Below, in pieces: positions 1 to 7,642 of a DNA stretch of 64,000 nt; position 1 is the first letter of the stretch, and every line of letters starts with the position of its first letter. Position numbers and translations under genes: made by a program. Where the stretch lies: positions 71,567 to 135,566 of the forward strand of contig NZ_LMQH01000010.1 of the NCBI RefSeq assembly GCF_001424105.1, read 5' to 3'. Source of the stretch: Chryseobacterium sp. Leaf394 (GTDB lineage: Bacteria > Bacteroidota > Bacteroidia > Flavobacteriales > Weeksellaceae). Under the pieces are notes generated by a model that saw only the letters and a list, made by a program, of their open reading frames with translations, searched no databases and was not told where the DNA came from.

Positions 1-376
1 AAAACGCAATTCCCTCATCATCTGAGTATGCGTTGATGTACACCAGTTTCTCTATTCCGGCTTGTAAAATAAGCTTGCTGCATTCTTTACAAGGCGAAAG
101 TGTAAGATAAAGTGTAGAACCTTTTGCTGATTGTGTAGACCCCGCGAGCTTAAGGATGGCATTGGCTTCGGCATGCAAAACATACCAGTGTGTTTTTCCG
201 TTTTCATCCTCACAGCAGTTTTCAAATCCGGAAGGCGTACCGTTGTAGCCATCAGAGATGATCATTCTGTCTTTTACAATTATTGCTCCTACCTGTTTTC
301 TCTCACAGTAAGAAAGTTTTGCCCATTCCTGAGCCATTTTTAGATAAGCTTTATCAAACTTACTGTACATCTGCAT
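1..376 (-). CDS. Deoxycytidylate (dCMP) deaminase, 3' end cut by window edge
   Basis: This reading frame enters from the left edge of the window, so only about 125 N-terminal codons are present and the C-terminus is missing. The translation begins MQMYSKFDKAYLKMAQEWA. It contains HAEAN, the His/Glu part of the zinc-deaminase active site, followed by SPCKEC, the two zinc-binding cysteines. It also has YNGTPSGFENC, typical of dCMP deaminases. The family converts dCMP to dUMP in the cytoplasm and so supplies substrate for thymidylate synthase. A second Met two codons downstream (368-370) could be the start instead. The neighbouring crotonase-family gene lies upstream on the same strand with a short gap. 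The family call is strong; I cannot see whether the rest of the gene is intact. Confidence 0.9.
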   Translation of the reverse strand, partial: MQMYSKFDKAYLKMAQEWAKLSYCERKQVGAIIVKDRMIISDGYNGTPSGFENCCEDENGKTHWYVLHAEANAILKLAGSTQSAKGSTLYLTLSPCKECSKLILQAGIEKLVYINAYSDDEGIAF

Positions 377-408
377 CGTTTCTTGAAATAAATTAAGTAA
401 TTCTAAGT

Positions 409-1176
409 TTAAAAGTTGGGTTTTCTTTTCTCAAGAAAGGCAGCTACCCCTTCTTTTTTGTCATCCAACTCAAAAACTTCTCCGAAATATTGAATTTCGG
501 TATCAAATCCTTTCTCTGTATCTGAAAGATTTACAGCGCTTATTGCTTTTGCAATCGCCATTGGCGAGTTGTTGGCAATCGTTGTCGCAAGTTCTTTCGT
601 TTTAGTTAATAATTCTTCCACAGGATAGACCTCATTCACAAGACCTATTTCTTTTGCCCTTGTTGCAGGGATCATTTTTGCTGAAAAAATCATTTCATTG
701 GCCAAACCTTTTCCCACCAATTTCGGAAGTCTCTGTGTGCCTCCGTAACCGGGAATTAAACCCAAAGTAACCTCCGGCAGTCCGAGCTTTGCATTTTCTG
801 ATGCGTATCTGATGTGGCATGCCATTGCAAGTTCCAGGCCACCGCCTAACGCAAAACCATTGACTGCAGCAATTACAGGCTTTGAAAGATTTTCTATTTT
901 GTTGAAAAGAGAAGTATGACCATTTCTTGCCAGTTCTTCTGCCTCTTTTTGTCCAAAATCTGTGAATTCTTTGATGTCTGCTCCTGCTACGAAAGACTTT
1001 TCGCCACTTCCTGTGATGATAACTACACGTACTTCCTCATCTTTATCAAGGCTTTCAAAAGCCTCACTCAGTTCCTGAATTGTTTTGGCATTCAGTGCGT
1101 TAAGACTCGTTGGTCTGTTGATCGTAATTACCGAAATTTTATCTTCTTTCTCTACAATAATATTTTCGAACTTCAT
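409..1176 (-). CDS. Enoyl-CoA hydratase/isomerase (crotonase) family protein
   Basis: This is a protein of about 255 residues of the crotonase superfamily, which hydrates or isomerises acyl-CoA thioesters in fatty-acid or amino-acid degradation. It carries the N-terminal signature TINRPTSLNALNAKT and the oxyanion-hole segment GEKSFVAGADIKEF. It also has the loop ALGGGLELAMACHIRYAS and the glutamate region GLIPGYGGTQRLPK, with both family glutamates present. That pattern favours a true hydratase, FadB/PaaF/3-hydroxybutyryl-CoA dehydratase-like, over an isomerase, but the substrate cannot be read from sequence. The frame is open five codons further upstream to 1191 (MIRVK). I prefer MKFENI at 1176 because it aligns with normal family N-termini. 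It is probably transcribed alone or with the dCMP deaminase gene downstream. Confidence 0.88.
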   Translation of the reverse strand: MKFENIIVEKEDKISVITINRPTSLNALNAKTIQELSEAFESLDKDEEVRVVIITGSGEKSFVAGADIKEFTDFGQKEAEELARNGHTSLFNKIENLSKPVIAAVNGFALGGGLELAMACHIRYASENAKLGLPEVTLGLIPGYGGTQRLPKLVGKGLANEMIFSAKMIPATRAKEIGLVNEVYPVEELLTKTKELATTIANNSPMAIAKAISAVNLSDTEKGFDTEIQYFGEVFELDDKKEGVAAFLEKRKPNF

Positions 1177-1225
1177 TTTGACTCTAATCATTTAGCAATA
1201 CGCAAATTATAAATTTTTTTAATAA

Positions 1226-1258
1226 AAAAGTGGAAAAATGTAATTTTTTTCCACTTTT
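1226..1258 (-). terminator. Rho-independent terminator of the catalase gene
   Basis: Two perfect 13-base arms, AAAAGTGGAAAAA and TTTTTCCACTTTT, are separated by seven bases. The hairpin lies about 24 bases beyond the catalase stop codon. On the - strand the hairpin runs into T-rich sequence. Confidence 0.7.
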
Positions 1259-1281
1259 AACAGTTTATTTTGAAACGTAAA

Positions 1282-2769
1282 CTATTTATTATGATTCATC
1301 ATGTTGCCGTCAATGCTGATTTGCAAGCCTGAAGCCACCTTCATTCCGAGCTCAATATTGGCTCTGAAAAAGTGACAAAGCTGTCGGTTGATGATCTCGT
1401 CTTTTTTAGATCCGTCAATACCTTTCATACTTTCGATAATGTTATGAACCAGTCTGTCACGGTCTTCCTGCTTCATTGCTTTGGTGTAAAGAAGACCTGG
1501 CTGAGTGTAGTGATCATCGTCATTTTCGTTGCGGTTGTAGTTGGCTACATGATTGCTGTCCAGTTCATACTCAAAGTTTTTATAAGCTGAATCCGGCTGG
1601 ATGTCATCAAAACTGTTGGGATGATAATTCGGTTTATCCTGATAATGGCTTGAATCTGCCATGAAACCGTCGCGCTGATAATTATTTACTGCGAAAGGAC
1701 AGCGGTTGACTTCAAGATGATGTGCGTTTACACCAACGCGGTATCTGTGTGCATCGGGATAAGAGAAAAGTCTTCCCTGAAGCATTTTGTCGGGTGAAAA
1801 ACTGATACCGTTCACCAGATTGCTCGGCGAAAAGGTCGACTGCTCAACGTGGGCAAAATAATTTACCGGAATTTCGTTCAGTTCCATTTCCCCAACTTCG
1901 ATTAAAGGAAAATCATCATGCGACCAAACTTTGGTAATGTCAAAAGGATTCCAGCGGAATTCGTTGGCCTGAGCTTCCGTCATGGTTTGAATGTACATTG
2001 TCCATTTTGGGAAATCTCCGTTGTCAATAGCGTTGCAAAGGTCTTCCTGTGCAAAATCGGGATTTTCACCTGCCATTTTTACAGCTTCTTCATTAGAGAA
2101 ATTTTTAATACCCTGTTTTGTTAAAAGATGAAATTTCACCCAGGTTCTCTCATTATTTGCATTAATCATCGAAAATGTATGCGATCCGAAACCGTGCATG
2201 TGCCTGAACCCATAAGGTGTTCCGCGGTCTGACATCAGAATAAGAACCTGATGCAGAGATTCAGGGTTTAAGCTCCAGAAATCCCACATCATTGTGGCAC
2301 TTTTAAGATTTGTTTTAGGAACTCTCTTTTGAGTGTGAATAAAGTCCGGAAATTTTTTAGCGTCTTTGATGAAAAAAACAGGCGTGTTGTTTCCAACCAA
2401 ATCCCAATTTCCGTCTTCAGTATAAAATTTTAAGGCAAAACCTCTTGGATCTCTTGCTGTATCAGCACTTCCTTTTTCGCCACCCACGGTAGAAAACCGA
2501 GCAAACATTTTACATGAGTTTCCTACCTGAGAAAAAAGTTTCGCTTTGGTATATTTTGAAATGTCGTGTGTCACAGTAAATTTCCCGTAAGCACCACTGC
2601 CTTTGGCATGTACAATTCTTTCAGGAATTCTTTCTCTTACGAAGTGGGCAAGGTTTTCCTGCAGTATAAAGTCCTGAAGCAGAACCGGGCCTCTCGCTCC
2701 TACAGTCTGCGAGTCCTGATGCTCAAAATAAGGGGCTCCGTTTCCTGTGGTTAACTTTTTGGTATCCAT
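1282..2769 (-). CDS. katA: Catalase, monofunctional haem type
   Basis: This is a small-subunit haem catalase of 495 residues (H2O2 to water and oxygen), a normal length for clade 1/3 enzymes. Landmarks are visible in order. The distal His lies in RIVHAKGSGAYG. RDPRGFALKFYTEDGNWD is followed by NNTPVFFIKD, which supplies the distal Asn. The proximal haem-ligand Tyr lies in RLFSYPDAHRYRVG, and the C-terminal half contains NRCPFAVNNYQRDG. No signal peptide is visible, so it should be cytoplasmic. It is transcribed divergently from an OxyR-type regulator across a gap of about 110 bp. That is the classic arrangement for peroxide-induced control. The name katA is a family-level choice. Confidence 0.95.
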   Translation of the reverse strand: MDTKKLTTGNGAPYFEHQDSQTVGARGPVLLQDFILQENLAHFVRERIPERIVHAKGSGAYGKFTVTHDISKYTKAKLFSQVGNSCKMFARFSTVGGEKGSADTARDPRGFALKFYTEDGNWDLVGNNTPVFFIKDAKKFPDFIHTQKRVPKTNLKSATMMWDFWSLNPESLHQVLILMSDRGTPYGFRHMHGFGSHTFSMINANNERTWVKFHLLTKQGIKNFSNEEAVKMAGENPDFAQEDLCNAIDNGDFPKWTMYIQTMTEAQANEFRWNPFDITKVWSHDDFPLIEVGEMELNEIPVNYFAHVEQSTFSPSNLVNGISFSPDKMLQGRLFSYPDAHRYRVGVNAHHLEVNRCPFAVNNYQRDGFMADSSHYQDKPNYHPNSFDDIQPDSAYKNFEYELDSNHVANYNRNENDDDHYTQPGLLYTKAMKQEDRDRLVHNIIESMKGIDGSKKDEIINRQLCHFFRANIELGMKVASGLQISIDGNMMNHNK

Positions 2770-2808
2770 TTATTTATGATTTGTAGTTATTATTTCATTT
2801 TTCAAATT

Positions 2809-2816
2809 CAAATTTA
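2809..2816 (-). promoter_or_regulatory. Probable -7 box of the catalase promoter
   Basis: The + strand reads CAAATTTA, which is TAAATTTG (TAnnTTTG) on the - strand, about 40 bases from the catalase ATG. A TTTG candidate for the -33 box exists at 2840-2843, with a slightly long 23-nt spacer. The fit is good for -7 and weak for -33. Confidence 0.45.
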
Positions 2817-2850
2817 GATGAATTTTTAATTTACTAAACCAAAAACGTCA

Positions 2851-2858
2851 TATCTTTG
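2851..2858 (+). promoter_or_regulatory. Probable -7 box of the oxyR-like gene
   Basis: TATCTTTG fits the Bacteroidetes TAnnTTTG consensus and ends 20 bases before the ATG at 2879, giving a short leader. No clear TTTG is seen at the -33 distance. It lies close to the opposing catalase promoter, so one regulator-binding site could control both. Confidence 0.5.
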
Positions 2859-2878
2859 TAATAGATAATATTAATCGA

Positions 2879-3829
2879 ATGAACATTCAGCAATTGGAAT
2901 ATCTTATCGCAGTAGATAAGTACAAACATTTTGGTAAAGCTGCGCAGGCCTGCTTTATTACCCAACCGACCTTAAGCGCCATGATTCAGAAGTTTGAGGA
3001 TGAGCTGGATGTGAAAATTTTCGACAGAACCACGCATCCGATCCGAACAACCGACGTTGGACTGCAAATTATAGACCAAGCCAAAGTCATTATTGAAGGT
3101 GTAAATGAGCTTAAAAACAAGGCTAATTTATTAAATAATATTTTAGGAGGTACGATAAATTTAGGGATTATTCCTACCGTTTCCTCGTTCATTCTGCCGA
3201 CTGAAATTTTCCATTTTCTTCAGGAAAATCCTAAAATCCAGATGAATGTAAAGGAAATGACTACTGAAAACATCATTAAAGCTTTGAAATCTGGCGAACT
3301 GGATGCAGGAATTATTTCTACACCTTATGATAATGCCAATGAATTTTACAAAGATTTTCTCTTCAATGAAGAACTGATGATTTACAGTTCAGATACTGAA
3401 GCCAATAAGAAAAATACATTCATCGTTCCCGAAGAAATGAATACTGAAAAAGTTTGGCTTTTGGAGGAGGGAAACTGTCTGAGAAATCAGTTTGAAAACA
3501 TCTGTCATTTAAAGGAAAATACTTTAAAGCCTAAGAATTTAGATTTCCTGGCTTCGAATATTCAGACCTTGGTGCACATGGTTGACAAAGTAGGAGGAAT
3601 CAGTATTTTGCCTGAGCTGGCATTGAATCAGCTGTCTGAAGATCAGAAAACGAAGGTGTTTAAGTTCAAAAAACCTTTCCCTTACCGTGAAATCAGTATT
3701 ATTTATTACAAACCGACTTTCAAACAAAAAATTATTGATGAGTTGGGAAATTCAATCAAAAAATCACTGAAAGATAAACTTAATTACTACGAAAATCCTA
3801 AAGATTATGTGAGTATTAAACCGCAATAG
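2879..3829 (+). CDS. oxyR: OxyR-type LysR family hydrogen-peroxide sensing regulator
   Basis: This is a 316-residue LysR-family regulator. The N-terminal winged helix-turn-helix spans about residues 1-60 (MNIQQLEYLIAVDKYKHFGK, then TQPTLSAMIQKFE). It is followed by the two-lobed periplasmic-binding-like effector domain. In the effector domain the segment EEGNCLRNQFENICH places cysteines at residues 200 and 209. That is the same nine-residue spacing as the peroxide-sensing disulfide pair of enterobacterial OxyR, in a matching sequence context. It diverges from a catalase gene, which is its likely target. A hairpin terminator follows. The family call is very secure; the redox role rests on the conserved cysteine pair and gene context. 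Confidence 0.92.
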   Translation: MNIQQLEYLIAVDKYKHFGKAAQACFITQPTLSAMIQKFEDELDVKIFDRTTHPIRTTDVGLQIIDQAKVIIEGVNELKNKANLLNNILGGTINLGIIPTVSSFILPTEIFHFLQENPKIQMNVKEMTTENIIKALKSGELDAGIISTPYDNANEFYKDFLFNEELMIYSSDTEANKKNTFIVPEEMNTEKVWLLEEGNCLRNQFENICHLKENTLKPKNLDFLASNIQTLVHMVDKVGGISILPELALNQLSEDQKTKVFKFKKPFPYREISIIYYKPTFKQKIIDELGNSIKKSLKDKLNYYENPKDYVSIKPQ

Positions 3830-3835
3830 AATTAG

Positions 3836-3861
3836 AAATCAGATAAAAGTCTGATTTTTTT
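3836..3861 (+). terminator. Terminator after the oxyR-like gene
   Basis: AAATCAGA and TCTGATTT form a perfect 8-bp stem around TAAAAG, and the stem runs into a T-run. It starts seven bases after the stop codon. Confidence 0.75.
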
Positions 3862-3884
3862 CATTTATTTTCAAAGTCAAAAGT

Positions 3885-3916
3885 TTTGAGTATTAGAAAA
3901 ATAGTGCTTACATTTG
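3885..3916 (+). promoter_or_regulatory. metK promoter, flavobacterial -33/-7 type
   Basis: TTTG at 3885-3888 is followed after 20 bases by TACATTTG at 3909-3916, an essentially perfect Bacteroidetes promoter. The predicted transcript starts near 3921-3924. This leaves about 135 nt of untranslated leader before metK. Confidence 0.7.
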
Positions 3917-3921
3917 CAGAC

Positions 3922-4058
3922 GTTTGATAACGAGGAAAAATTTGACCTGATTGCAACCTCTCTAAAAATATGCTAAAACAGTATTCTATTTAAGCTATTT
4001 CCGGCAATTATTCATTTTTTATCCTCTTAATTTTAAATTAAAAAAACAAAAGAATAAT
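3922..4058 (+). promoter_or_regulatory. Long metK 5' leader with SAM-I-riboswitch-like sequence
   Basis: The leader contains GCAACC (3953-3958) and, 12 bases later, TGCTAAAAC (3971-3979). This resembles the conserved GCAACC and GGUGCUAAwwCC elements of S-box (SAM-I) riboswitches. GAGG at 3932-3935 can pair with CCTC at 3957-3960. Upstream parts of the canonical aptamer are not obvious, so this would be a divergent variant. S-adenosylmethionine feedback on metK is biologically expected. The call rests on local motif resemblance; I have not folded it or compared it with a covariance model. Confidence 0.5.
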
Positions 4059-5339
4059 ATGTCTTATTTATTTACATCTGAATCAGTTTCAGAAGGCCAT
4101 CCGGATAAAATCGCAGACCAGATTTCCGACGCGTTAATCGACAACTTTTTAGCTTACGACAAAGCCTCGAAGGTTGCGTGTGAGACTTTGGTTACAACAG
4201 GACAGGTTGTTTTGGCTGGAGAAGTAAAATCTGATGCTTATCTTGATGTACAGACTATCGCAAGAGAGGTGATCAACGGAATTGGTTATACAAAAGGTGA
4301 ATATATGTTCAACGGAGATTCTTGTGGAGTTATTTCTGCAATCCATGAGCAGTCGCCGGATATCAACCAAGGTGTTGACAGAGCGGTAAATGATGAGTCT
4401 TTTGAAGCAAAAGCAAATGCACAGGGAGCTGGTGACCAGGGAATGATGTTTGGTTATGCTACCAATGAAACCGCGAACTATATGCCTTTGGCTTTAGATT
4501 TAGCTCACACGATTCTGAAAGAACTTTCTGCTTTGAGAAGAGAGGATTCTGAAATTAAATACCTTCGTCCTGATGCTAAATCTCAGGTAACCATTGAATA
4601 TTCTGACGATCACAAGCCGGTAAGAATAGATTCTATCGTAGTTTCTACTCAGCACGATGATTTCGGAGCTGAAGAAGAGATGCTGAACAAAATCAGAGAA
4701 GACATCAAAAATATTCTGATCCCGAGAGTTGTTGCTTTACAGACTGAGGAAATCAAAGCTTTATTCAACGAGCAGATTAAATATCACATTAACCCAACAG
4801 GAAAATTCGTAATCGGTGGTCCTCACGGAGATACAGGTCTGACGGGAAGAAAAATCATCGTTGATACTTACGGTGGAAAAGGTGCTCACGGTGGTGGTGC
4901 ATTCTCAGGAAAAGATCCTTCAAAAGTAGACAGAAGTGCTGCTTATGCTACAAGACATATCGCTAAAAACTTAGTGGCTGCAGGTGTTGCAGATGAAGTT
5001 TTGGTGCAGGTTTCTTACGCAATCGGTGTTGCTGAACCTTGTGGTCTTTTTATCACAACTTATGGTACATCAAAAGTAAATTTGACAGACGGTGAAATTG
5101 CTAAAAAAGTTTCTACAGTATTTGACCTTCGACCTTACGCAATCGAGCAGAATCTAAAGCTGAGAAACCCTATCTATCAGGAAACTGCTTCTTACGGTCA
5201 CATGGGAAGAGAGCATTATGTTGCTGATAAAACTTTCAACAAAGGTCACAAAAATGAACTTACACTTGAAGGTCTGGAATTCTTCACATGGGAAAAATTA
5301 GACAAAGTAGAAGAGATTAAATCGGCTTTCGGTTTATAA
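4059..5339 (+). CDS. metK: S-adenosylmethionine synthetase
   Basis: Methionine adenosyltransferase makes SAM from methionine and ATP in the cytoplasm. The 426-residue sequence has the N-terminal methionine/ATP motif [15 protein letters not shown]. It also has [12 protein letters not shown] and the glycine-rich phosphate loop [18 protein letters not shown] followed by VDRSAAYA. All three core domains are represented. The protein is longer than the roughly 384 residues of the E. coli enzyme, which fits the Bacteroidetes form with extra internal sequence around residues 170-200. It is monocistronic, between a consensus promoter with a long possibly SAM-sensing leader and a strong terminator. The N-terminus [16 protein letters not shown] aligns with the family, so the start is secure. 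Confidence 0.97.
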   Translation: MSYLFTSESVSEGHPDKIADQISDALIDNFLAYDKASKVACETLVTTGQVVLAGEVKSDAYLDVQTIAREVINGIGYTKGEYMFNGDSCGVISAIHEQSPDINQGVDRAVNDESFEAKANAQGAGDQGMMFGYATNETANYMPLALDLAHTILKELSALRREDSEIKYLRPDAKSQVTIEYSDDHKPVRIDSIVVSTQHDDFGAEEEMLNKIREDIKNILIPRVVALQTEEIKALFNEQIKYHINPTGKFVIGGPHGDTGLTGRKIIVDTYGGKGAHGGGAFSGKDPSKVDRSAAYATRHIAKNLVAAGVADEVLVQVSYAIGVAEPCGLFITTYGTSKVNLTDGEIAKKVSTVFDLRPYAIEQNLKLRNPIYQETASYGHMGREHYVADKTFNKGHKNELTLEGLEFFTWEKLDKVEEIKSAFGL

Positions 5340-5357
5340 TTCTTCTTTTCGGTATAG

Positions 5358-5398
5358 AAACTGCTTTAACATGAAAATGCTAAAGCAGTTTTTTTTAT
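5358..5398 (+). terminator. Terminator after metK
   Basis: AAACTGCTTTA and TAAAGCAGTTT form a perfect 11-bp stem followed by an uninterrupted T-run, 18 bases after the metK stop. Confidence 0.88.
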
Positions 5399-5420
5399 TT
5401 TTACATCTAAATATTTTATA

Positions 5421-5909
5421 ATGAATATGCGATCTGCAATCACTGTCCTTTTTATTTTCATGACTGGCATTTTTGCTCAGGCACAGTACACGGTTCATAA
5501 AATGATCAATGTAGGATATGTCTATCAAAATCCAAGTTTTGGTGAAGTAGGAGGTAAGCTGATGTTTCTAAAAAATGATGATGTGATTTACAGATTAGGT
5601 GCTTCAGCACTGATGGGATCAGCCAATTCTAAATTCGCGATTATGCCCAAACTGCAGGCAGATGTACTTTTAAACTTTCAGAAAGATGTAGATTTTTACC
5701 ATTCTTATTACTTCATTTTAGGAGCCGAAGGCACAAATAAATATGTTGCTCCCAAGGTAGGTTTCAGTTTGTTCGGAATTGTTGACCTTACCGGAGGGTA
5801 TGCATTTCCTGTTGCAGATGCCAGACTGAACGGTAAAGAAATGAAAGGTTTAAATATTAATTTCACATTAAATATTCCAACAGTGGCTATTTATGATATG
5901 TTTAAGTAG
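5421..5909 (+). CDS. Exported protein of unknown function, possible small outer-membrane barrel
   Basis: I do not recognise this 162-residue protein. The N-terminus RSAITVLFIFMTGIFAQAQ is a clear Sec signal peptide with cleavage expected after AQA. The mature part alternates hydrophobic and polar residues with many glycines and aromatics (for example NVGYVYQNPSFGEVGGKL and KVGFSLFGIVDLTGGYAF). That pattern suits a small outer-membrane beta-barrel or a periplasmic beta protein. Flavobacterial genomes hold many such short secreted proteins of unknown role. It follows the metK terminator closely and points the same way, but probably has its own promoter. MNM allows two starts two codons apart. 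The function is unknown. Confidence 0.7.
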   Translation: MNMRSAITVLFIFMTGIFAQAQYTVHKMINVGYVYQNPSFGEVGGKLMFLKNDDVIYRLGASALMGSANSKFAIMPKLQADVLLNFQKDVDFYHSYYFILGAEGTNKYVAPKVGFSLFGIVDLTGGYAFPVADARLNGKEMKGLNINFTLNIPTVAIYDMFK

Positions 5910-6099
5910 ATATATTTAATTTTTTTTAATGTTAATTGTTAAAAGTTTAACATTTATTAAAAATTTATTTATATTTACAGCATAATTCAAAGCTATAGAA
6001 AAGACTTTACTCTGAAAATTGCATGCAACCCCAAAAATAAGCCAGATTTTTCTGGTGTAAGGTATCTGCAAAATAACAATTATAGAGAAGAGAAAAGTT

Positions 6100-6687
6100 A
6101 TGAAACCTACAGATAGCAACCTGATTACCCTTTATCAGACCGGAAACGAAGAAGCCTTATCTACCCTTATCTACAGACATCAGCGTGATCTTTTCACATT
6201 TATTCTTTACAAGATTAATGATGAAGATCTTGCCAATGATATTTTTCAGGATACCTTCATGAAAATCATCGTGATGCTGAAAGAGGGACGTTATAACGAA
6301 GAAGGCAAATTCATTCTCTGGGCAAAAAGAATCGCTCAGAATTTAATTATCGATCATTTTCGTGCAAAATCAAAGAATGTGAAAGTTTCTGAAACTACTT
6401 TTGACAATGATGAATTTTCAATATTTGATTTGATCAGAGAACCTTCAGAAAATATTGAAGACCAGTTGGTAAGTCTTCAGATTCAGGAAGATTTAATAAA
6501 AATGCTTCAGTTTTTACCTGAAAATCAGCAGGAAGTGATTAAACTCAGATTTTTTGACGGTTTAAGTTTTAAAGAAATTGCTGAGCATACCAACATGAGC
6601 ATCAACACAACGCTTGGACGAGTGCGTTATGCATTGATTAATCTCAGAAAAATAATGGAAGAAAAGAATATTATTCTCACAAGATAA
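6100..6687 (+). CDS. RNA polymerase sigma factor, ECF-type sigma-70 family
   Basis: This is a 195-residue ECF sigma factor. Region 2 (about residues 20-95) includes DIFQDTFMKIIVML and FILWAKRIAQNLIIDHFRAK. Region 4 (about 130-190) has the helix-turn-helix EVIKLRFFDGLSFKEIAEHT followed by MSINTTLGRVRYALINLRK. Between them is an acidic linker. Such proteins direct RNA polymerase to a small regulon in response to envelope or metabolic signals. No FecR-like or other anti-sigma gene follows; only a 44-residue ORF lies downstream. It therefore resembles the stand-alone flavobacterial group rather than SusCD-linked ECF sigmas. Its targets are unknown. Confidence 0.92.
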   Translation: MKPTDSNLITLYQTGNEEALSTLIYRHQRDLFTFILYKINDEDLANDIFQDTFMKIIVMLKEGRYNEEGKFILWAKRIAQNLIIDHFRAKSKNVKVSETTFDNDEFSIFDLIREPSENIEDQLVSLQIQEDLIKMLQFLPENQQEVIKLRFFDGLSFKEIAEHTNMSINTTLGRVRYALINLRKIMEEKNIILTR

Positions 6688-6733
6688 TAATTTGGAACAA
6701 TTTTCGTTTTTAAAGAAATAATAATTTTCGCCT

Positions 6734-6868
6734 ATGAAAAATAACGATTCTTTAAAATCCAAAAGTTTGAAACCAAAAAAGCAAACTATTGATTTTTTGC
6801 TTAGTTTCTCAAAAAATCTTGAAGTTATCAAAGTGAAGGATTCGCACTTTCATCTTTCAAAAAATTAA
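6734..6868 (+). CDS. Small basic ORF downstream of the ECF sigma factor
   Basis: An ATG-initiated 44-codon frame lies 46 bases after the sigma-factor stop, on the same strand. It encodes a lysine- and serine-rich peptide starting MKNNDSLKSKSLKPKKQTID with a central hydrophobic patch (IDFLLSFSKNLEVIKV). It could be a small partner of the sigma factor or simply an untranslated spacer. The position, intact frame and normal base composition make it plausible, but there is no family evidence. A promoter for the next gene overlaps its 3' flank. Confidence 0.4.
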   Translation: MKNNDSLKSKSLKPKKQTIDFLLSFSKNLEVIKVKDSHFHLSKN

Positions 6869-6875
6869 AAAGTAG

Positions 6876-6883
6876 TAAATTTG
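6876..6883 (+). promoter_or_regulatory. -7 box immediately upstream of the HAD gene
   Basis: TAAATTTG (TAnnTTTG) ends six bases before the ATG at 6890. Transcription would start at or beside the start codon, suggesting a leaderless or nearly leaderless mRNA. It also argues against the in-frame TTG at 6881 as start, because that codon lies inside the box. Confidence 0.5.
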
Positions 6884-6889
6884 TGCTGT

Positions 6890-7585
6890 ATGAAAATTCA
6901 GCACATTTTTTTTGACCTCGACAATACGCTTTGGGATCACCGCAAAAACGCCTATCTTACCATTAAAGATCTTTTTGAAAAGGAAGAAATTACTTTAAAT
7001 TATAATATCGATTTTGAAGAATTTCACTCAAAGTATCATGAAATCAATGAGAGACTTTGGGAGCAAATTCGGGACGGCGAAATTGATAAAGAATATCTGA
7101 GAAAACATAGATTTTACGATACTTTCAACCATTTCAGAATTGATGACCTGGAATTGTCTATGTATTTTGAAGAACATTTTTTAGATAAAATTTTAAATTA
7201 CAATCATCTTGTAGAAAGTGCGGATGTAATTCTGGAATATCTAAAATCTAAAAATTACACACTTTACATTATTTCAAACGGCTTTCAGGAAGTAACTGAA
7301 AGAAAATGTATTCTATCAGGAATTGATCATTATTTTCAAACTATTACCAGCGCAGATTCTGTGGGAGTTAGAAAACCAAATCCAGAGATTTTTGAGTATT
7401 CATTAGGTTTAGCCAAAGCTGCAAAAGAAGAAAGTATTCTGATAGGCGACGACTGGATCGCAGATATTATCGGATCGCAACAGTTTGGGATAGACTGCAT
7501 TTTCTTCGATGTTTTAAATGAAAACCCACAGCAGGAAAATTTAAAAGTAATTAAACATCTTCTGCAGATAAAGGATTATTTATAA
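6890..7585 (+). CDS. YjjG family noncanonical pyrimidine nucleotidase (HAD superfamily)
   Basis: This HAD-superfamily phosphatase of about 231 residues has all four motifs. Motif I is IFFDLDNTLWDH with nucleophile and acid/base aspartates. Motif II is YIISNGF. Motif III is the lysine in VGVRKPNPEIF, and motif IV is ILIGDDWIADIIGSQQFG. The helical cap between motifs I and II and the DLDNTLWDHR signature match the YjjG/YfnB group. Those enzymes dephosphorylate nucleoside monophosphates, including noncanonical pyrimidines, as nucleotide-pool housecleaning. The frame is open nine bases further upstream through a TTG at 6881, but that codon is within the promoter box, so 6890 is chosen. It converges on trpS. 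Confidence 0.88.
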   Translation: MKIQHIFFDLDNTLWDHRKNAYLTIKDLFEKEEITLNYNIDFEEFHSKYHEINERLWEQIRDGEIDKEYLRKHRFYDTFNHFRIDDLELSMYFEEHFLDKILNYNHLVESADVILEYLKSKNYTLYIISNGFQEVTERKCILSGIDHYFQTITSADSVGVRKPNPEIFEYSLGLAKAAKEESILIGDDWIADIIGSQQFGIDCIFFDVLNENPQQENLKVIKHLLQIKDYL

Positions 7586-7589
7586 AAAA

Positions 7590-7615
7590 TTCGGCGACAT
7601 CGAGGTGTCGCCGAA
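7590..7615 (-). terminator. Terminator between the HAD gene and trpS
   Basis: TTCGGCGACA and TGTCGCCGAA form a perfect 10-bp GC-rich stem with a 6-nt loop. On the - strand the stem is followed by a T-run, so it mainly serves trpS. It also lies just past the HAD stop codon on the other strand. Confidence 0.78.
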
Positions 7616-7642
7616 ATTGTATCTCTATAGAAATTGCTTGAA

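Noticed and set aside
131..343. Open frames on both strands within the first 350 bases
   Set aside because: The partial dCMP deaminase explains this region with zinc-binding motifs.
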